Source of the DNA: Orientallactaga sibirica
Taxonomy: Eukaryota; Chordata; Mammalia; Rodentia; Dipodidae
Length of the DNA stretch: 64,000 nt
Direction: 5' to 3'
Assembly: GCA_036365145.1 (NCBI GenBank)
Contig: JAEOAD010001365.1
Span: 1,634,501 to 1,698,500 of the forward strand
Part shown: positions 1-11,333 of the stretch, in pieces
Layout: every line of letters starts with the position of its first letter
Numbering within the stretch: position 1 is the first letter of the stretch
The notes under the pieces: generated by a model
What the model was told of the DNA's origin: nothing
Seen by the model: the letters and a program-made list of their open reading frames with translations, nothing else
The model's database searches: none
Position numbers and translations under genes: made by a program

Positions 1-2002
1 CATGTCCCTTCTGTATGTGAGTGGCATGTCCCTTCTGTATGTCAGAGGCATGTCCCTTCTGTATGTGAGTGGCATGTCCCTTACATTAGTTTCTGTCCTG
101 AAGTTGCTCTTCTTTTTGTTCTCTCCCCACAATGTTTTAAAGAAAATGACTTATCAGCCCTCCAGAGTTCTCGAGGGAAGTGGAAAGAGCTGAGTATTGC
201 TCACTTTTTCCCAGTAAGATCCTTTGCTATGTTTCTGTGCTTTTTGTTTTGTTTTGTTTTTGTTTGCTCAAGGCAAGGTCTCACTCTTACCAAGGCTGAT
301 GGAGAACTCACTCTGTGTCTCCAGGCTGGCTTCGAACTCACAGTGGTCCTCCGACCTCTGCCTTGAGAGTGCTGGGATTAAAGGTGTGTGCTACCATACC
401 TGGCATTCTCTATACTCGTTTTCCCTCCCAAAAATTGATAGAGGTTTAACCAGATTTGGGCTTGACTTGGAGTTGGTACTTCCTAATGCCCCCAGTGAGT
501 GGCACCAGGGGAAGTCCCGAGCAACGCGCAACCTCTACATAAGGTTTCCAGATTAACACAACCAGCAAAGAGAGGAGTCAAAGATGAGGGAAAGGAAGGG
601 AAGAGGAGAAAGTTTTATTGCAGAGCGAAAGTACACACTCAAGGGCTGACTGTGAGCTCAGACTGCGCAAGAGAGCCTGACAGGATTGTGGGAGGCATCT
701 TATGGGAAAATATTGCCGGGGGAGGGCGTATTAATGCATTACAGTGTAGAAAAGTCCAGGAATTCAGGAGAGGGTTAAAATTTTCTGAGCTAACTCCCAT
801 CTTCTGTCCTTATGGGGTATTGGGAAGTAGTATGGCGTCAGATGCATGATGGGAGCAGGGAGATGGCATTTTCATGAAGCAAAGGGCAGATAGCTGTCAC
901 CGCTTGTTGGGTCATGTTGGCCCGCTGGTTCTGGTGGCCTTGGATCCTATTGTTTATGAAGCCACATTATGTCCTGCTGTGATGTAGCTCTGGGGTTGCC
1001 TCAGCAAACCATGCAGCTTGCCCCATTCTTCCCCAGGCCTGCCTAGCCAGCCCAGGGAGGTTCTCCTCTGCTTTCTGTTACCTCAGACACATCTTTTTCT
1101 CTCTCATTGTTGGACAGAGGCAGGGGCTTACAGGTGGTCAGCTTAACTCATCACTATAAAACTCCCCATTGGCGGCTGGAGAGATGGCTTAACTAGTAAG
1201 GCGCTTGCCTGTGAAGCCTAAGGACTCGGGTTCCACTTTCCAGATCCCACGTTAGCCAGATGCACAAGGTGACACAAGCGCAAGGTGACACAAGCGCAAA
1301 GGGGTGCACCCGTCTGGCTCACTCTCATGCTCATAAAAGCGTGTGCCACCATACTCAGAAAAAAAAAAAAAACTCCCCATGGTTTTATTTATTTGTTTGT
1401 TTATTTATTTATTTGTTTATTTATTTATTTGAGACAGAGAGAGGGAAAGAGAGAGGGCGAGGGAGAAGGAGAATGGACATGCCAGGGCTTCTAGCCACTG
1501 CAAATGAACTCCAGACGCATGTGCCCCTTGTGCATCTGGCTTACACGGGACCTGGAGAATCAAACCGGGGTCCTTAAGCTTTGCAGGCATGTGCCTTAAC
1601 CACTAAGCCATCTCTCCAGCCCTGTTTGTTTTGTTTTTTGAGATAGGGTCTTGCTCTAGCCTAGGCTGACTTGGAATTCACTATGTAGTCCCATACCAGC
1701 CTTGAACTCACTGCAGTCCTCTTACCTCTGCTCCCAAGTGCTAAGCCCATTGGTTTCTGAAATATATATATGTACAAATTTGTTGGTGGTGGTGGCGGCA
1801 GTGGTGGTGGTGGTGATGGGGCTCCAAACATGGCCTAATAACAAATCATGACACTGGGAATTGTCACCTAAAAGTTAAGGAACATTCTTAGACTTATAGT
1901 TCATTTTGCCAACTAGACTCTAGCTAGAGTGCTTACAAGCTTGAGCAAGAATAGCAATGCTGAGACACAACATCAACATATCTCCCGATGTTCACATTTT
2001 AA
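1..2002. repeat. Tandem segmental duplication, copy 1
   Basis: Bases 1-2002 are nearly identical to about 6050-8029: the same minisatellite edge, the same unique sequence and the same four SINEs in the same order. Copy 1 diverges from copy 2 immediately after a shared block ending near 2002. It contains the end of the 24-bp minisatellite (1-80), a B1 in minus orientation (about 268-403), unique sequence (404-1165), a Dip SINE plus (1171-1370), a Dip SINE minus (1384-1622) and a B1 minus (1623-1746). No gene is seen in it. Confidence 0.95.
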
Positions 2003-2795
2003 AGGTGGGCAGTGAGTGAGACTTTGGCATCAATCCATTTAGCCCACCTCTGACTCTCTGAACAATGTCATTTCAAGATAAGTTGATGAATGACAAGCTG
2101 GTCTCCTAGCTTCTGCTCTGATGGGCGAGGGGCCCCAAATGTGCTGTTAAAGTTCAGCGAGCAAGACTCCCTAAGAAGAAGAGTAAGATAATTGTGATGC
2201 TCGGAAGTCCCCTGAGAGATGACCCACAGTGACACCCAGGCTCCGTCCCTGATGCTGCATGGGGAATGAAACCTCAACTGTACGGCACAAGAAGGCAGAA
2301 TGATTCCAGCTAAAAGTTAAAAGCGCCAGAGACAGGAGTGGACCCCAGCCTCTTCCAGGCCCTGGCCGTGTGAGCTCTGGAGGATGTACTCTTGGTTAAG
2401 ATGGAAATGACGCTGGCATGGGAACGATTACATAAGTCATCTGAGAGGGTGGATGTGTGGTGCTGGCATCGTGCCTGGCTTGCGATGAGAACGGAACAAG
2501 AGGGGTTACTGTTGCAATCGGGCTGGGGTGTGTCCCACCTTCAGGATTCTTCACTAACCAGATGACTGAGTGGAAACTTCTCACCCTTGCATCTGTGGCT
2601 CTCCATCACCTGACCCAACCTGTATTTCCGAATTGCAACACCTACACCAAAGCCCAGGTGAGTCACGGTGCCCCAGAGCAGAATCTCCACGTCCGGGCTG
2701 GTGGGCGGGGGCGATGCTGTGCACACTGGAAGGTGTCTTTCATCTCCCTGCTACAAGTGCATACTTTCCCTTTGTTTGTTTGTTTATTTATTTAT
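1747..2795. other. Unique intergenic sequence, no gene seen
   Basis: Holds a short GGT-rich stretch (about 1785-1820) and otherwise non-repetitive DNA. Short open frames exist on both strands but have no recognisable protein, splice pattern or start context. The part up to 2002 also occurs in duplication copy 2; the rest is single copy here. Confidence 0.5.
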
Positions 2796-2799
2796 TTAT

Positions 2800-4584
2800 T
2801 TTTGGTTTTTCAAGGTAGGGTCTCACTCTGGCCCAGGCTGACCTGGGAATTAACTATGTAGTCTCAGGGTGGCCTCGAACTCATGGCAATCCTCCTACCT
2901 CTGCCTCCCGAGTGCTGGGATTAAGGCATGCACCACCATGCCCGGCTATTTATTTATTTTTACTAGTGTTATAAGATGAGGGCTTATTACTCATCTGTAC
3001 TCCCAGCACATGTGGGGCTGAGGCAGGAAGATCATGACTCTGAGGCCAGCCAGGGCTACACAGAAAGTTCAAGACTAGGTTGGGCTACATAGGGAGTTCA
3101 AGGTATGGACCAGGTGTGGTAGGGAAAGCCTTTGATCTCAGCACTTGAGAGGCTGAGGTAGGAGGATCCTCTTGAGTTCAAAGCCAGCCTGGGCTACAGT
3201 GAGACCTTACCTCGAAAAAAAAAAAGGCAGGCAGGGGCGGGGGCTTGCTGGAGAGATGGCTTAGCAGTTAAGGCACTTGCCTGCAAAGCTAAAAACTCAG
3301 GTTCAATTCCCAGGACCTTTGTAAGCCAGATGCACAAGGTGGCATGTGCATCTGAAGTTCATTTGCAGAGGCTAGAGACCCTGGCATGCCCACTCCCTCT
3401 CTCTCTTTTCTCTCTCTAAAGTAAATAAAAATAAAATTTAAAAAACAATTAAAAGGAAAGATGGAGAGAGAGAGAGAGTTAAAGGTAAGTCTGAGCTACA
3501 TAGCAATATCCTGTTTCAAAAAATAAAAACTGCCGGGCAAGTTAACACACACCTTTAATCCCAGCACTCAGAAGGCAGAGGTAGGAGGATTGCTGTGAAT
3601 TCAAAGCCAGCCTGAGACTACATAGTGAATTCCAGGTCAGCTTGGGCTAGTGTGAGATCCTACCTTGAAAAACCAAAAATAAAATAAAAATAGCCAAGCA
3701 TGGTGGCACAAGATAATGTGAGTTCAAGGTCATCCTGAGACTATATAGTAAATTCCAGGTCAGCCTGGGCTAGAGCAAGACTCTACCTTGAGAAACCAAA
3801 AAAGTAAAATAAAAACAAAAATAAAAAATAAAACTTTATAGACATTTTCAAAATATACCAAAATAAAAGGGAAGTATAGGGGCTGGAGAGATGGCTCAGC
3901 AATTAAGGTATTTGTCTGCAAATAAGGACCCAAGTTCAATTCCCCAGTACCCATGTAAAGCCAGGCACACAAAGTGACACATGCATCTGCAGTTTGTTCA
4001 CAGTGGTACACTCGTTTCTCTATCTATCTCTCCATCTATCTCCCCATCTCTTTTTCTCTGTCTCCTTGCATATAAAGAAATAAATAAAATATTTTAAAAA
4101 AATTTTTTAGAGAGAGAGAATGGGCGCCCAGGGCCTCAGCCACTGCAATCAAACTCCAGACACTTCTGCCACCTAGTGGGCATGTGTGACCTTGTGCTCA
4201 TCTCACCTTTGCATCTGGCTTATGTGGGATCTGGAGAGACAAACATGGGTCCTTAGGCTTCTTGGGCAAGCGCCTTGACAGCTAAGCCATCTCTCCAGCC
4301 CACAGAAGTAAATAAAATATTTTAAATATTTTAAAGAAAGAAAAGGGAAGTATAATGAGCCTTCACATAGCTTCCATAGTCACCAACTTCATTCCCCAAC
4401 CTGCTCACCATGTTGGATTATTTTGAAGTAAATCTCAGTTTGTCATTTTATCTGTAAACTTGTCATTATATATTCCTTAGGTGAAGAGGGTTCTAGGGGC
4501 TGAACCTGTCTTCTTACATGCTAGACCAACATGGTGCTCCTGAGCCGTACCTCAAAAATCTCACTGGCTAATTCTAAAGGTCAG

Positions 4585-4635
<51 letters not shown>

Positions 4636-4986
4636 TTTTGAGATAGGGTCTCACTCTAGCCCAGGCTGACCTGGAATTCACTATGTAGTCTCAGGGTGGC
4701 CTTGAACTCCTACCTCTGCCTCCCGAGTGCTGGGATTAAAGGTGTGTACCACCACACCCGGCTTCTAAAGGTTTTTTTAAAAGATATTTTTATTTATTTA
4801 TTTTCAAGGACAGAGAGAGAAAAAGAGAGAGAGAATGGGCACACCAGGGCTTGCAGCCACTGCAGATGTATTCCAGATACATGTGCCACTTTGTTCATCT
4901 GGCTTTTTGTGGGTACTGGGGAATTGAACTTGGGTCCTTAGGCATTGCAGGCAAGTGTCTTAATTGCTGAGCCATCTCTCCAGCCC
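2800..4986. mobile_element. SINE cluster (B1 and Dip)
   Basis: Approximate copies: B1 minus 2800-2946; degenerate B1 plus 2982-3100; B1 plus 3109-3224; Dip plus 3246-3445; B1 plus 3532-3690; truncated B1 plus 3691-3808; Dip plus 3879-4097; Dip minus 4110-4300; (TTTA)n 4583-4640; B1 minus 4638-4764; Dip minus 4786-4986. B1 copies were recognised from the 'TTTAATCCCAGCACT' box and poly-A end. Dip copies were recognised from the 'GCTGGAGAGATGGCTTAGC' head and the AAATAAATAAA tail. About 4301-4582 holds no recognised element. Confidence 0.88.
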
Positions 4987-5228
4987 ATACAGCATGCACT
5001 CTAGACCAGCTCGGGTTCCAGTGTTCATGTTTTTTTTTTTTCTTTTTTCTTCTCACTGACTGGTTCTAGACAAGTGCTCTGTCACTGATCGGTATCCTGA
5101 GGCCAGAGTTAATGTTTTCTTGATGTCAGTATGCTGCTGCTCCAACCTTCTCCACTGTCTCATAAATCACCTTTCTTCCCCAGTTGCTTTGATCAACTCA
5201 GGACACAGACAGGCTCTGCCCTTTGTAT

Positions 5229-6126
5229 GCAAATGGCATGTCCCTTCTGTATGTCGGAGGCATGTCCCTTATGTATGCGAGTGGCATGTCCCTTCTGTAT
5301 GTCGGAGGCATGTCCCTTCTGTATGTCAGAGGCATGTCCCTTCTGTATGTCAGAGGCATGTCCCTTATGTATGTGAGTGGCATGTCCCTTCTGTATGTTG
5401 GAGGCATGTCCCTTATGTATGTGAATGGCATGTCCTTATGTATGTCAGAGGCATGTCCCTTATGTGTATGAATGGCATGTCCCTTATGTATGTGAGTGGC
5501 ATGTCCCTTATATGTATGTGAATGGCATGTCCCTTATGTATGTCAGAGGTATGTCCCTTATGTATGTGAATGGCATGTCCCTTCTGTATATCAGAGGCAT
5601 GTCCCTTCTGTATGTCAGAGGCATGTCCCTTATGTATGTGAATGGCATGTCCCTTCTGTATGTGAATGGCATGTCCCTTCTGTATGTCAGAGGCATGTCC
5701 CTTATGTATGTGAGTGGCATGTACCTTCTGTATGTCAGAGGCATGTCCCTTATGTATGTGAATGGCATGTCCCTTCTGTATGTCAGAGGCATGTCCCTTA
5801 TGTATGTGAATGGCATGTCCCTTCTGTATGTGAATGGCATGTCCCTCTGTATGTCAGAGGCATGTCCCTTATGTATGTGAGTGGCATGTCCCTTATGTAT
5901 GTGAGTGGCATGTACCTTCTGTATGTCAGAGGCATGTCCCTTATGTATGTGAATGGCATGTCCCTTATGTATGTCAGAGGCATGTCCCTTATGTATGTGA
6001 ATGGCATGTCCCTTCTGTATGTCAGAGGCATGTCCCTTATGTATGTGAATGGCATGTCCCTTCTGTATGTGAGTGGCATGTCCTTCTGTATGTCAGAGGC
6101 ATGTCCCTTCTGTATTGAGTGGCATG
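5229..6126. repeat. 24-bp minisatellite, about 37 units
   Basis: A head-to-tail array of a 24-bp unit built on GGCATGTCCCTT followed by a variable half, either CTGTATGTCAGA-like or ATGTATGTGAAT/GAGT-like. The two unit types often alternate, giving a 48-bp higher-order period. A few units have one- to four-base deletions. Because 24 is divisible by three, open frames run through it on both strands, but they are low-complexity artefacts. The last units of an equivalent array occupy 1-80. Confidence 0.95.
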
Positions 6127-8029
6127 TTACATTAGTTTCTGTCCTGAAGTTGCTCTTCTTTTGTTCTCTCCCACAATGTTTTAAAGAAAATGACTTATCA
6201 GCCCTCCAGAGTTCTCGAGGAAGTGGAAAGAGCTGAGTATTGCTCACTTTTTCCCAGTAAGATCCTTTGCTATGTTTCTGTGCTTTTGTTTTGTTTTGTT
6301 TTTGTTTGCTCAAGGCAAGGTCTCACTCTTACCAAGGCTGATGGAGAACTCACTCTGTGTCTCCAGGCTGGCTTCAACTCACAGTGGTCCTCCGACCTCT
6401 GCCTTGAGAGTGCTGGGATTAAAGGTGTGTGCTACCATACCTGGCATTCTCTATACTCGTTTTCCTCCCAAAAATTGATAGAGGTTTAACCAGATTTGGG
6501 CTTGACTTGGAGTTGGTACTTCCTAATGCCCCCAGTGAGTGGCACCAGGGAAGTCCGAGCAACGCGCAACCTCTACATAAGGTTTCCAGATTAACACAAC
6601 CAGCAAAGAGAGGAGTCAAAGATGAGGGAAAGCAAGGGAAGAGGAGAAAGTTTTATTGCAGAGCGAAAGTACACACTCAAGGGCTGACTGTGAGCTCAGA
6701 CTGCGCAAGAGAGCCTGACAGGATTGTGGGAGGCATCTTATGGGAAAATATTGCCGGGGAGGGCGATTAATGCATTACAGTGTAGAAAAGTCCAGGAATT
6801 CAGGAGAGGGTTAAAATTTTCTGAGCTAACTCCCATCTTCTGTCCTTATGGGGTATTGGGAAGTAGTATGGCGTCAGATGCATGATGGGAGCAGGGAGAT
6901 GGCATTTTCATGAAGCAAAGGGCAGATAGCTGTCACCGCTTGTTGGGTCATGTTGGCCCGCTGGTTCTGGTGGCCTTGGATCCTGTTGTTTACGAAGCCA
7001 CATTATGTCCTGCTGTGATGTAGCTCTGGGGTTGCCTCAGCAAACCATGCAGCTTGCCCCATTCTTCCCCAGGCCTGCCTAGCCGGCCCAAGGAGGTTCT
7101 CCTCTGCTTTCTGTTACCTCAGACACATCTTTTTCTCTCTCATTGTTGGACAGAGGCAGGGACTTACAGGTGGTCAGCTTAACTCATCACTATAAAACTC
7201 CCCATTGGCGGCTGGAGAGATGGCTTAACTAGTAAGGCGCTTGCCTGTGAAGCCTAAGGACTCGGGTTCCACTTTCCAGATCCCACGTTAGCCAGATGCA
7301 CAAGGTGACACAAGCGCAAGGTGACACAAGCGCAAAGGGGTGCACCCGTCTGGCTCACTCTCATGCTCATAAAAGCTTGTGCCACCATACTCAGAAAAAA
7401 AAAAAAAAAACTCCCCATGGTTTTATTTATTTGTTTGTTTGTTTATTTATTTGTTTATTTATTTATTTGAGACAGAGAGAGGGAAAGAGAGAGGGCGAGG
7501 GAGAAGGAGAATGGACATGCCAGGGCTTCTAGCCACTGCAAATGAACTCCAGACGATGTGCCCCTTGTGCATCTGGCTTACACGGGACCTGGAGAATCAA
7601 ACCGGGGTCCTTAAGCTTTGCAGGCATGTGCCTTAACCACTAAGCCATCTCTCCAGCCCTGTTTGTTTTGTTTTTTGAGATAGGGTCTTGCTCTAGCCTA
7701 GGCTGACTTGGAATTCACTATGTAGTCCCATACCAGCCTTGAACTCACTGCAGTCCTCTTACCTCTGCTCCCAAGTGCTAAGCCCATTGGTTTCTGAAAT
7801 ATATATATGTACAAATTTGTTGGTGGTGGTGGCGGCAGTGGTGGTGGTGGTGATGGGGCTCCAAACATGGCCTAATAACAAATCATGACACTGGGAATTG
7901 TCACCTAAAAGTTAAGGAACATTCTTAGACTTATAGTTCATTTTGCCAACTAGACTCTAGCTAGAGTGCTTACAAGCTTGAGCAAGAATAGCAATGCTGA
8001 GACACAACATCAACATATCTCCCGATGTT
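6050..8029. repeat. Tandem segmental duplication, copy 2
   Basis: Near-identical to 1-2002 at an offset of about 6.03-6.05 kb. It carries B1 minus (about 6295-6443), Dip plus (7208-7410), Dip minus (7425-7661) and B1 minus (7662-7784) in the same order. Differences are mainly single-base deletions in copy 2, for example near 6170, 6222, 6374, 6465, 6550 and 7555, plus a few substitutions (near 6632, 6985, 7085). Similarity ends after about 8029. No gene is seen. Confidence 0.95.
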
Positions 8030-8114
8030 TGCTGATGTCTTCTCAGGGTGAATAGAGACCTATCCCAACCAGACTAAAAGAACTCAAGAAGTTGCTCTTT
8101 AAAAAAAATCTTTT

Positions 8115-8960
8115 AGCTGGGCGTGGTGGCGCATGCCTTTAATCCCAGCACTCAGGAGGCAGAGGTAGGAAGATCGCCGTGAGTTCAAGGCCACCCTGAG
8201 ACTACATAGTGAATTCCAGGTCAGCCTGGGCCAGAGTGAGACCCTACTTCGAAAAACCAAAAAAAAAAAAAAATCTTTTCTGTATTTATTTGAGAGAAGA
8301 GAGAGAACGCGTGGGCACACCAGGGCCTCCTGCCACTGCAAATGCACCACTCTGTGTGTCTGGCTTAAGTGGAAACTGGGGAATTGAACCTGGGTTGTCA
8401 GGCTTTGCAAGCAGCTGCCTTAACTGCTGAACCATCTCTCCAGCCTGCAAGAAGTTATTCTTTAGAATAAAACTTCCTTCCAACTTTCAGTAACAGTAAC
8501 CTAACGTTTTGGTTTTTTACTTATTTTTTGGCACTGTTGGTATATACTCAATAATTACAACCTCACACTATTTCCCTTTAAATTTATCCTACCAACTGTA
8601 TGTCTTATTGAAATTCTTCTTTTGTTTTGCTTCATTCTCAATATATAATCATTAGTAATTTTTTCTACAGCTTGAGAAACAAACTCAAAAATTAAAATGA
8701 CAGCTGGGTGTGGTGACTCATCCCTTTTAATCCCACCACTTTAAAAAAAATGTTAAAGGGCTGGAGAGATAGCTTAGCAGTTAAGGTGCATGCCTGAGAA
8801 GCCTAAGGACCCCAGTTTGATTCTCTAGTCCCCATGTAAGCCAGATGCACACAGTGGCGCATGCATCTGGAGTTCATTTGCAGTGGCTAGAAGTCCTGGT
8901 GTGCCCATTCTCTTTCTCTCTCTCTTTCTCTCCATCTCGCTGACTCTAATAAATAATTAA
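8115..8960. mobile_element. SINE cluster (B1 and Dip)
   Basis: B1 plus 8115-8267 with a poly-A end; Dip minus 8274-8444 directly abutting it; B1 head fragment plus 8703-8745; Dip plus 8758-8960 ending in TAAATAATTAATTAA. Between them, 8446-8700 is A+T-rich unique DNA with no feature seen. Confidence 0.85.
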
Positions 8961-8984
8961 TTAATTAATTAAAATTAAAATAAA

Positions 8985-9575
8985 ATTTTTTAAAAAGATT
9001 GCTGGGACCACAGCTCTCAGGGGAAAGTCGAATAAGGTGGAGAGTGAGGTCTGGGAATTTATCAAACCAGGCAAGTCTGTTGACCAAGAGGAAGGCTGAA
9101 AAACTCCTGGCCGAGGCCAGCTAGAACTGGCTGGAGCTCCTAGCGCAGGCCCAGAGGCATGCCAGAGGGTCTGAATGTGAGGGAGACACAAAGGCTGGAG
9201 CATGGTGGACAACGTGCTATGAATGTGACCAGCGATGCTGGCCAAGATGGACCCAGCAAGATGTTCTGCCAGAAATGAATCCGCAGAGTACACAAATGTG
9301 TACAAATGACGCAATAAGGTTTTCTGTGTCTGGTAACTTTCAGTTATGACTGGTTTAAAATATCCGTTGAGCTCTGAAGAGAGGGCTGCTATGGAATGAA
9401 GCATAGAGAGTGGACCTCTCGCTGAGAAAAGCATGTTCCATTTGCTATGGCCTCCAGAGGAAATTCTTCAAGCTCTCCTGCACCTCACAGTTCTGCCTCC
9501 CTGGCTATGGCGCTCAGACTCTCAGACTCCACACTTGTCAGTGCCGAACCTCCCACCAAAGGTGATCTATGACTC
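8985..9575. other. Unique intergenic sequence
   Basis: Non-repetitive as far as can be judged by eye. A minus-strand open frame of 157 codons (8961-9434) lies here, but it has no recognisable domain, conserved motif or flanking splice sites. It may be an old retrocopy or chance. Confidence 0.4.
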
Positions 9576-9579
9576 ACTG

Positions 9580-10060
9580 TAATATTAAGGGCACAGCTGT
9601 GGGCAGAGACTGAAGACAAGTAAGGCAGGAAGTTTTATGCAGAACTGCGTGTGCACACCATGTAGAGCGCACTCAAGGGCGTGCTCGCTATGCAAATGGC
9701 CCACAAGTCTGCAACGTGTGGCATAAAAGCCCCATCCTTTGTACGTGCATTGCTGTGAGAGAGGTGTCCACTGAACCCCAATGTCCAATTCCTCTGCTCT
9801 GTGCGCCCCACTAAATAAATGTCCTTTTTCTACTAGCCAGGCGTGGTGGCGCACGTCTTTAATCCCAGCACTCGGGAGGCAGAGGTAGGAAGATTGCCAT
9901 GAGTTCGAGGCCACCCTGAGACTACATAGTGAATTCCAGGTCAGCCTGGACCAGAGTGAAACCCTACCTCGAAAAAAACAAAAAAAAAAATTCCTTTTTC
10001 TACTTTTCACTATGTAGAGGCGAGACTTTGGTCCTAAAACCTCTAGTCATGCAAAGAGCA
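9580..10060 (+). mobile_element. Possible solo LTR, interrupted by a B1
   Basis: The segment has an LTR-like order: a GC-mixed U3-like part, a TATA-like GCATAAAAGC near 9722, then ACTAAATAAATG (polyadenylation signal) near 9811. No internal retroviral genes follow. The outer ends were not defined with certainty. A B1 has inserted at 9836-9989, flanked by a 13-bp target-site duplication (TCCTTTTTCTACT at 9822-9834 and 9992-10004), so the host sequence is older than that B1. Confidence 0.35.
9836..9989 (+). mobile_element. B1 SINE with intact target-site duplication
   Basis: Full-length 7SL-derived B1 starting GCCAGGCGTGGTGGCGCAC and ending in an A-rich tail, with a 13-bp direct repeat on both sides. 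It is one of the young copies in the window. Confidence 0.9.
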
Positions 10061-10350
10061 CAGGTCAGACTGGTTCTTTGGCTGCAGCATTCTAACGCCC
10101 CACAGTCACGCCGTCGCCGTCAGTCAGCACGCAGGAGCTTCGGCACGGATGTGGCTTCTTCGGAGAACTTCAGGTCACAGCTGAATCTGTGCAGAGGGAC
10201 ACCGAAGGTCTCTAAGAAAGAAGTAGAACATTGTCTAGTGCAGGCCTCTGTCACTCCCCTAGCCCCATGGGTCACTCTCTGATCACTCTCCCTCACTGGT
10301 GACGGCCACCCTGAAGTTTGGAGTAACCATGCTCCAGCCGTCTTGCTGCC

Positions 10351-10490
10351 AGTGGTTCTCAGGCTTTGGTACATCAGACTCACCCGGAAGACGTGTTTAA
10401 ACAGATCTCTGGGCCCCACCTCCAGTTCCAGATTTAGCTCGAGGTGGGGACCAAAGATTATATGTTTCTTAAGTGTTCCCAGGTGAACCT
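10351..10490 (+). mobile_element. MER5A-like hAT-Charlie DNA transposon fragment
   Basis: The run from GTGGTTCTCAGGCTTTGGTA through the CTGGGCCCCACCTCCAG block to GTTCCCAGGTG matches the recalled layout of the mammal-wide MER5A non-autonomous element. The far end is missing or displaced; it carries no gene. Confidence 0.7.
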
Positions 10491-11330
10491 GTGTAAAGGG
10501 AACTCAGAAGCACTTAACTCTGTCTTGAGCTGGCCCATGGCTGACAGGCATCACCACGATAGAAGCTTGGTGCCTTCCTTCGCACCTGCCTTCGCTGCCT
10601 TAAACTTTGGGCCACATTTCTGCTCAAGCTGGAACATGGGGTGTTGGTTATTTAAGGGGTCTGGGGCTGGGACTGGGCTCTTGTCTGCATTCAATCATCA
10701 GCCCCCAAAATGGAATTCCAGTACTGGAGAGACTGAAGCAGGAGGATTGTCATGAGTTCAAGACCAACCTGAGTTCCAGAGTGAGTTAGTTCCAGGCAGC
10801 CCAGATCACAGAGTGAGAGCTGGCAATCGTACCAATCAAGGTTAAAGTCACCGGATGAGTCGTTAGCATGCCGTTGAGATCTGCAGAGCCATGATGGCCA
10901 GCAGGTAGTTTATCAGCAGCCCTGTCAATGCCATGCTCCACACTCCTGCAAGAAGACCTTATGATCATCACCTTAACCCTGAAAGAACTAAGCCCATCTT
11001 GCCTTCCTGACCTGTCCTTTTCTCTGAGTCATTCTCTCATACAGTTATGTTTCTTATGAATAAACATCTTGTGATGAATCAAAACTACCCCCGGGCAGCA
11101 GCTACTTTCCTATTGCCAACAAGGCTCCACATAGCCATTGGGAAATAATGATTGAGAAACCACCGTTTGATGAAAAATATCCATATTATTCTACATACTT
11201 CTGCCCTGCCCCCTTCTGTTCCTTCTCTATGTAACCACAAAACTACCATTGTCTCATCAAAGACGTGGCTTGAGGACGCTCAGTCTCCCTGGTCCTTTCC
11301 AGCATGGCTTTATTGAGAAAGTTTCGCCAT
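10491..11330. other. Unique intergenic sequence with a B1 remnant
   Basis: About 10715-10800 resembles the second half of a B1 in plus orientation. The remainder (10491-10714 and 10801-11330) shows no gene, exon or recognised repeat. Confidence 0.45.
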
Positions 11331-11333
11331 TAC

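Noticed and set aside
5229..6126. Regular direct repeats resembling a CRISPR array
   Set aside because: No unique spacers; units are contiguous variants of one word, in mammalian DNA.
5425..6313. Open frames of 110-246 codons on both strands across the 5.2-6.1 kb array
   Set aside because: They arise because the 24-bp minisatellite unit is divisible by three and has few stops; products are simple repeats with no promoter, splice or family support.
8961..9434. 157-codon minus-strand frame
   Set aside because: No recognisable family, no signal peptide or domain, no flanking splice sites; treated as chance or a decayed retrocopy.
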